A DNA stretch of 64,000 bases from Asparagopsis taxiformis (taxonomy: Eukaryota > Rhodophyta > Florideophyceae > Bonnemaisoniales > Bonnemaisoniaceae): positions 1 to 64,000 of the forward strand of contig JALQPE010002144.1 of assembly GCA_030407315.1 (NCBI GenBank), given 5' to 3'. Every line of letters starts with the position of its first letter. Positions within the stretch are counted from its first letter, which is position 1. The position numbers and the translations under genes are program-made. The notes beneath the pieces are model-generated. The model saw only the letters and a program-made list of their open reading frames with translations. It was not told the origin of the DNA and made no database searches. Of this stretch, positions 61,044-64,000 are shown piece after piece.

Positions 61044-61986
61044 ATGCGACATCACTGCCTCATCTCTCTCTGCGTCGCCGCCTTGGCTCTGGCAATTTCC
61101 CATGCACAAATCAGCCCTGCGTCCCGCCAGCAACTAGAAACAGACGGCCATGGCGGTAAAGGTTTCACAATCCTGCCCCTTCTCCGCGACGAAGACCCGA
61201 GCACGGTAATCGTCCTGCACGGTCTCGGCGGAACTGGTCAGGAATGGGGCTATCTCACCCTGGCCATGTCGATATTTTCGCTCAACTATGTCAAATTCGT
61301 TATACCAACCGCCGACACAGCGCCTGTCACATACCTTCGCAAAGAACTTCCAAGCTGGTACGATATCTTCCGCCTTCGCGGCAATGTGGATGGCCGTATA
61401 GGCCCGGTACTGAATCGTGCCCAACTGCTGGCGAGTACCGATCGTGTCAATAATATCATCCAGGGCGAAATCGATTCCGGCGTGAATGCATCGCGCATTT
61501 TCGTCGTCGGTTTCAGTCAAGGTGGCGGTGTAGCTCTCACAACCTTCCTGCGCAGTCGGGTCCAACTCGGCGGTTGCGTCGGTGTATCGACATGGGTGCC
61601 GTTGTTGGACGATTATCCACGCTTGATTTCAAATCAGATTCGAGACCGCGACATTCTAATGGTGCATGTAAGTATGATTCTCGTTGCGACAGCGTGTTTA
61701 TCGATGACGTTCTGACTGGTCGTTGCGTTGAAATTTGTTTCCACAGGGCACTGAAGACGATGTGGTGCCGGTCGAGTTCTCAAGAGATACATCACAAGCC
61801 ATTGGACGGCACGATTTATCGGTCAATTTTACCACCATCGCCGGCGGCGGACACGTGATATTAACGGAGGGTGTGATGAACACATTGGAGGAATTCGTCA
61901 CGCAACGCGCGCCCGGTAGACGTAATTTCCTGACTTCGCTTGTGAATGATCTGACGGAAAACTTCAACTCATTTACAACGTCATGA
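61044..61986 (+). CDS. secreted acyl-protein-thioesterase-like carboxylesterase (one intron)
   Basis: 287 aa from exons 61044-61667 and 61747-61986; the 79-bp intron is GTAAG...ACAG, phase 0. An N-terminal signal peptide is clear (MRHHCLISLCVAALALAISHAQ). The alpha/beta-hydrolase core shows the oxyanion loop VIVLHGLGGTGQEW, the nucleophile GFSQGG with S158, the acid GTEDDVVP with D213 and the base GGGHVI with H244, all expected for the lysophospholipase/APT family. Canonical APTs are cytosolic enzymes that remove palmitate from proteins. A signal peptide implies a secreted or endomembrane esterase instead. Confidence 0.92.
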
Positions 61987-62044
61987 ACAGATTGATAGCA
62001 CGAAAATTGACGCGCATGCGTACTTGCGACACTAAATAATAACT

Positions 62045-63420
62045 TCACACATCGCACGTGCAGATGCACGGACAGATACATCCGCAACCAGTGGCTAACA
62101 CGGTATGGCAACAGCATTGTGCATCGCATGGTGTGGTGCGAAACTTTGCGCAGTTTCGACCCGATTTCCACAGAGCGAAGACGCGGTCCATCTCGACATC
62201 CACTTTGGCGGCATCGAATTTACAGAGCCATTGTGGAAGGCCGACTATCCAAGTAAGCATTGGTGTGTCGCGACGTTTGTGTTGTAAATAATCGACTAGT
62301 TCTACCATGATTATCGCCCATAGTAGCTCGGTCATGTAGCAACGTTGCTGTTTTGATGCTGTTGTGTGCTGCTGTTGATCATCCCTGGTTTCGCAGCAGT
62401 TTGGACATTGCGTTATGGAGCGTCGGATGTCGCTGTTGAGCATGCAGATCACTGCTGGAAGTTTTGCAAACTGCGAGAGTAATTTGCCCTCAAACTTTGC
62501 GTGCCATGAATGCAAAACGCACATCGCGGATCGATCAAGTGCTCTATATAGCACACGTCCCAATTGGTTCTTGTCCAATTGACGCGACAGTGTAAAGTCG
62601 CGATGGAGTAAAACCGCACCTGCGCCATCTTGAGTTGTTTCATCCTTTATCAGAATGAATCTCTTTCCTTTTGTCCTATAAACCTTCACCACATTCAACG
62701 GCTACAAAGGAAAACAAGTCAAGTCAGCAACAGCATCACACGGGCACTGAAACAACAAAACAAATCTCTTACCCATGTCTGTTTCTTCGGCTGACCATAC
62801 ACCCAGGTACTCGCGGTGCGACACGAAAACTCCCACACACTGGTACGTGTAAACCCAGCCATATTGACGCGAGTATCGCGTTTCACAACCTCAAAAGCGC
62901 GCACCGAAGGCATTGTAGTACTCGTCGTCGCCCTGGACGAAAAGCTACTACCATCTGCGCCATCGTCTGCGGCACTGCCGCGTTCGGCGGTAACAACAGC
63001 TGGCATCTGACCATTACGCGCGGCTAATCTCTGATGATTTGCGGCATGAAGTCCGTTTCCAAAGCACGGAATACTGGCGAGCAACACAGCGCACAATCTC
63101 CGTCTTCTATCGGCGCCGATCACGCCAGTGGACACGAGCACAGCCGATGCAATGCCAGCAATCAAGAGCTCGTTATTGGCGCCGGCGCGGCTCGGATAGA
63201 CGACGACACGATAGATATAGAGGGCGAGCAGAGCGCAGATGCTGACGACGAGCGCGATGGCGCTCGTCAGGGCGGGGAGCACGCTCGAGAGCAAGATGGC
63301 ACGCCCGTTGCGGTTGCCGAGGTAGATCGCGGAGAGGTGGTGGTGCACGAGGGAGAGGAAGAGCGTGTGGAGGGAGAGAACGGCCGTGAGCGTGTCTAAT
63401 GATGATGCTGTCGACGACAT
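62045..63420 (-). CDS. unknown multi-pass membrane protein (two exons; 3' end uncertain)
   Basis: Exon 1 is 63420-62773 (216 codons). A 71-bp intron 62772-62702 (GTAAGAG...TTTGTAG, phase 0) joins QPKKQTW to PLNVVKVYRTKGKRFILIKDE in exon 2, from 62701. The N-terminal half has about four hydrophobic segments (LSLHTLFLSLVHHHLSAIYL, LLSSVLPALTSAIALVVSICAL, ALYIYRVVVY, LLIAGIASAVLVSTGVIGA), then a Ser/Thr/Ala linker. Exon 2 is polar, and its last about 100 codons to TGA at 62045 become Gln- and Cys-rich (CQQ and CxC runs), so an additional intron or earlier end is possible. No family recognised. Confidence 0.5.
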
Positions 63421-64000
63421 TGGGTGCGGGCGATTGGGGACACTGATGTGGCGTCATGATGGTTTGGACGTGATGGATGGCCGATTGTTGCGGTATACAT
63501 GATGTGCGCGTTTGTTGGCGACGATGTTCGTGCGTGGGTGGCGTACGCGATCTGCTGTCACGTGGTGCGCTGATGGGTTGCGAGCCTCTGCATGACGTTC
63601 CCGCCTTGTGGTGGAAGTGGACATGCGTCATGCAACGCGTTGTGTTTGATTGCGTTGGCGTTAGCTGTGGAATTGGACGCGTTTGAATTTGTGCTCATTT
63701 TAAATTTATGAATCTCATTTGCGTTGCTATTAAAGGAAACAAACATCATACTTGTGAGTGCTCGTATGAATGATCCGCGTTACCGACCGTTCCAAGCTTG
63801 CTAAATCTTACGCGTTTCCAACTTTCTCTCTTCAACATGTAGTAGAGCTGTATGGATCGTTGGTAATCATCAACATTGTCTCGTGTTATATCATGTGTCA
63901 ACTTGCGATACCCTCCAAGTCCACGCCACTATTTTCTAGTCATAATGGCGCCATCTGGATACTGTCCCAACGTGCGATCTGAATGTTTCGTTTATGGTTG
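63421..64000. other. window end, nothing recognised
   Basis: 580 bp upstream of the membrane-protein gene; short frames only. Confidence 0.4.

Overview
The window is eukaryotic nuclear DNA, most likely from a unicellular red alga. Protein genes are mostly single-exon. The few introns seen are very short (67-86 bp), start with GTAAG and end in AG. Several products point to a photosynthetic plastid: a triose-phosphate-translocator-type carrier with an Ala/Ser/Arg-rich, Phe-containing leader, a Tab2/DUF1092 protein (photosystem I translation factor family) and a GST-like protein with a transit-peptide-like leader. The red-algal assignment is inference; no rRNA, plastid gene or other taxonomic marker is present.

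Region 1 (1-16 kb) is an accessory block of large, unusual genes set in a palindrome-rich repeat family. It holds a decayed transposase-like 3' end (36-1067), a convergent orphan coiled-coil protein (1145-3430), a bacterial-type DPPY DNA amino-methyltransferase fused to a SET histone-methyltransferase domain (5826-9023), and a ParB-like domain fused to an Fe(II)/2-oxoglutarate dioxygenase (10675-14607). The repeats (blocks at 3.66-5.5, 9.24-10.33 and 14.89-15.91 kb) carry eight copies of the perfect palindrome GTGCCGTACGGCAC. They lie in inverted orientation around the SET gene and in direct orientation around the ParB/dioxygenase gene. DNA-methyl, histone-methyl and oxygenase chemistry beside a transposase relic suggests a mobile or selfish element that carries its own chromatin-modifying genes. 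This is the most novel part of the window.

Region 2 (16-40 kb) is nested transposons. A Ty3/gypsy element (17964-25256) has paired LTRs, a polypurine tract and a 5-bp target duplication with one mismatch. A Tc1/mariner element (23877-25078, TA duplication) sits exactly inside its 5' LTR and has an internally deleted transposase. After a 437-aa bHLH regulator (27857-29170), a piggyBac-like element (31811-39104) has been invaded by a young Mutator-like element (about 32012-36461) with essentially identical 885-bp terminal inverted repeats. That insertion splits a tRNA-like sequence.

Region 3 (42.5-63.5 kb) is dense host gene space: Rho GTPase and a divergent RhoGAP-like gene, OSCA/CSC1 channel, GT90 glycosyltransferase, NATD1-like GNAT, 4'-phosphopantetheinyl transferase, TMEM53/DUF829 hydrolase, a probable VPS51, plastid phosphate translocator (1 intron), GST-like protein (1 intron), Tab2, RNA polymerase III subunit RPC6, a secreted acyl-protein-thioesterase-like hydrolase (1 intron) and an unknown spliced membrane protein. 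Genes are arranged as divergent and convergent pairs with small gaps.
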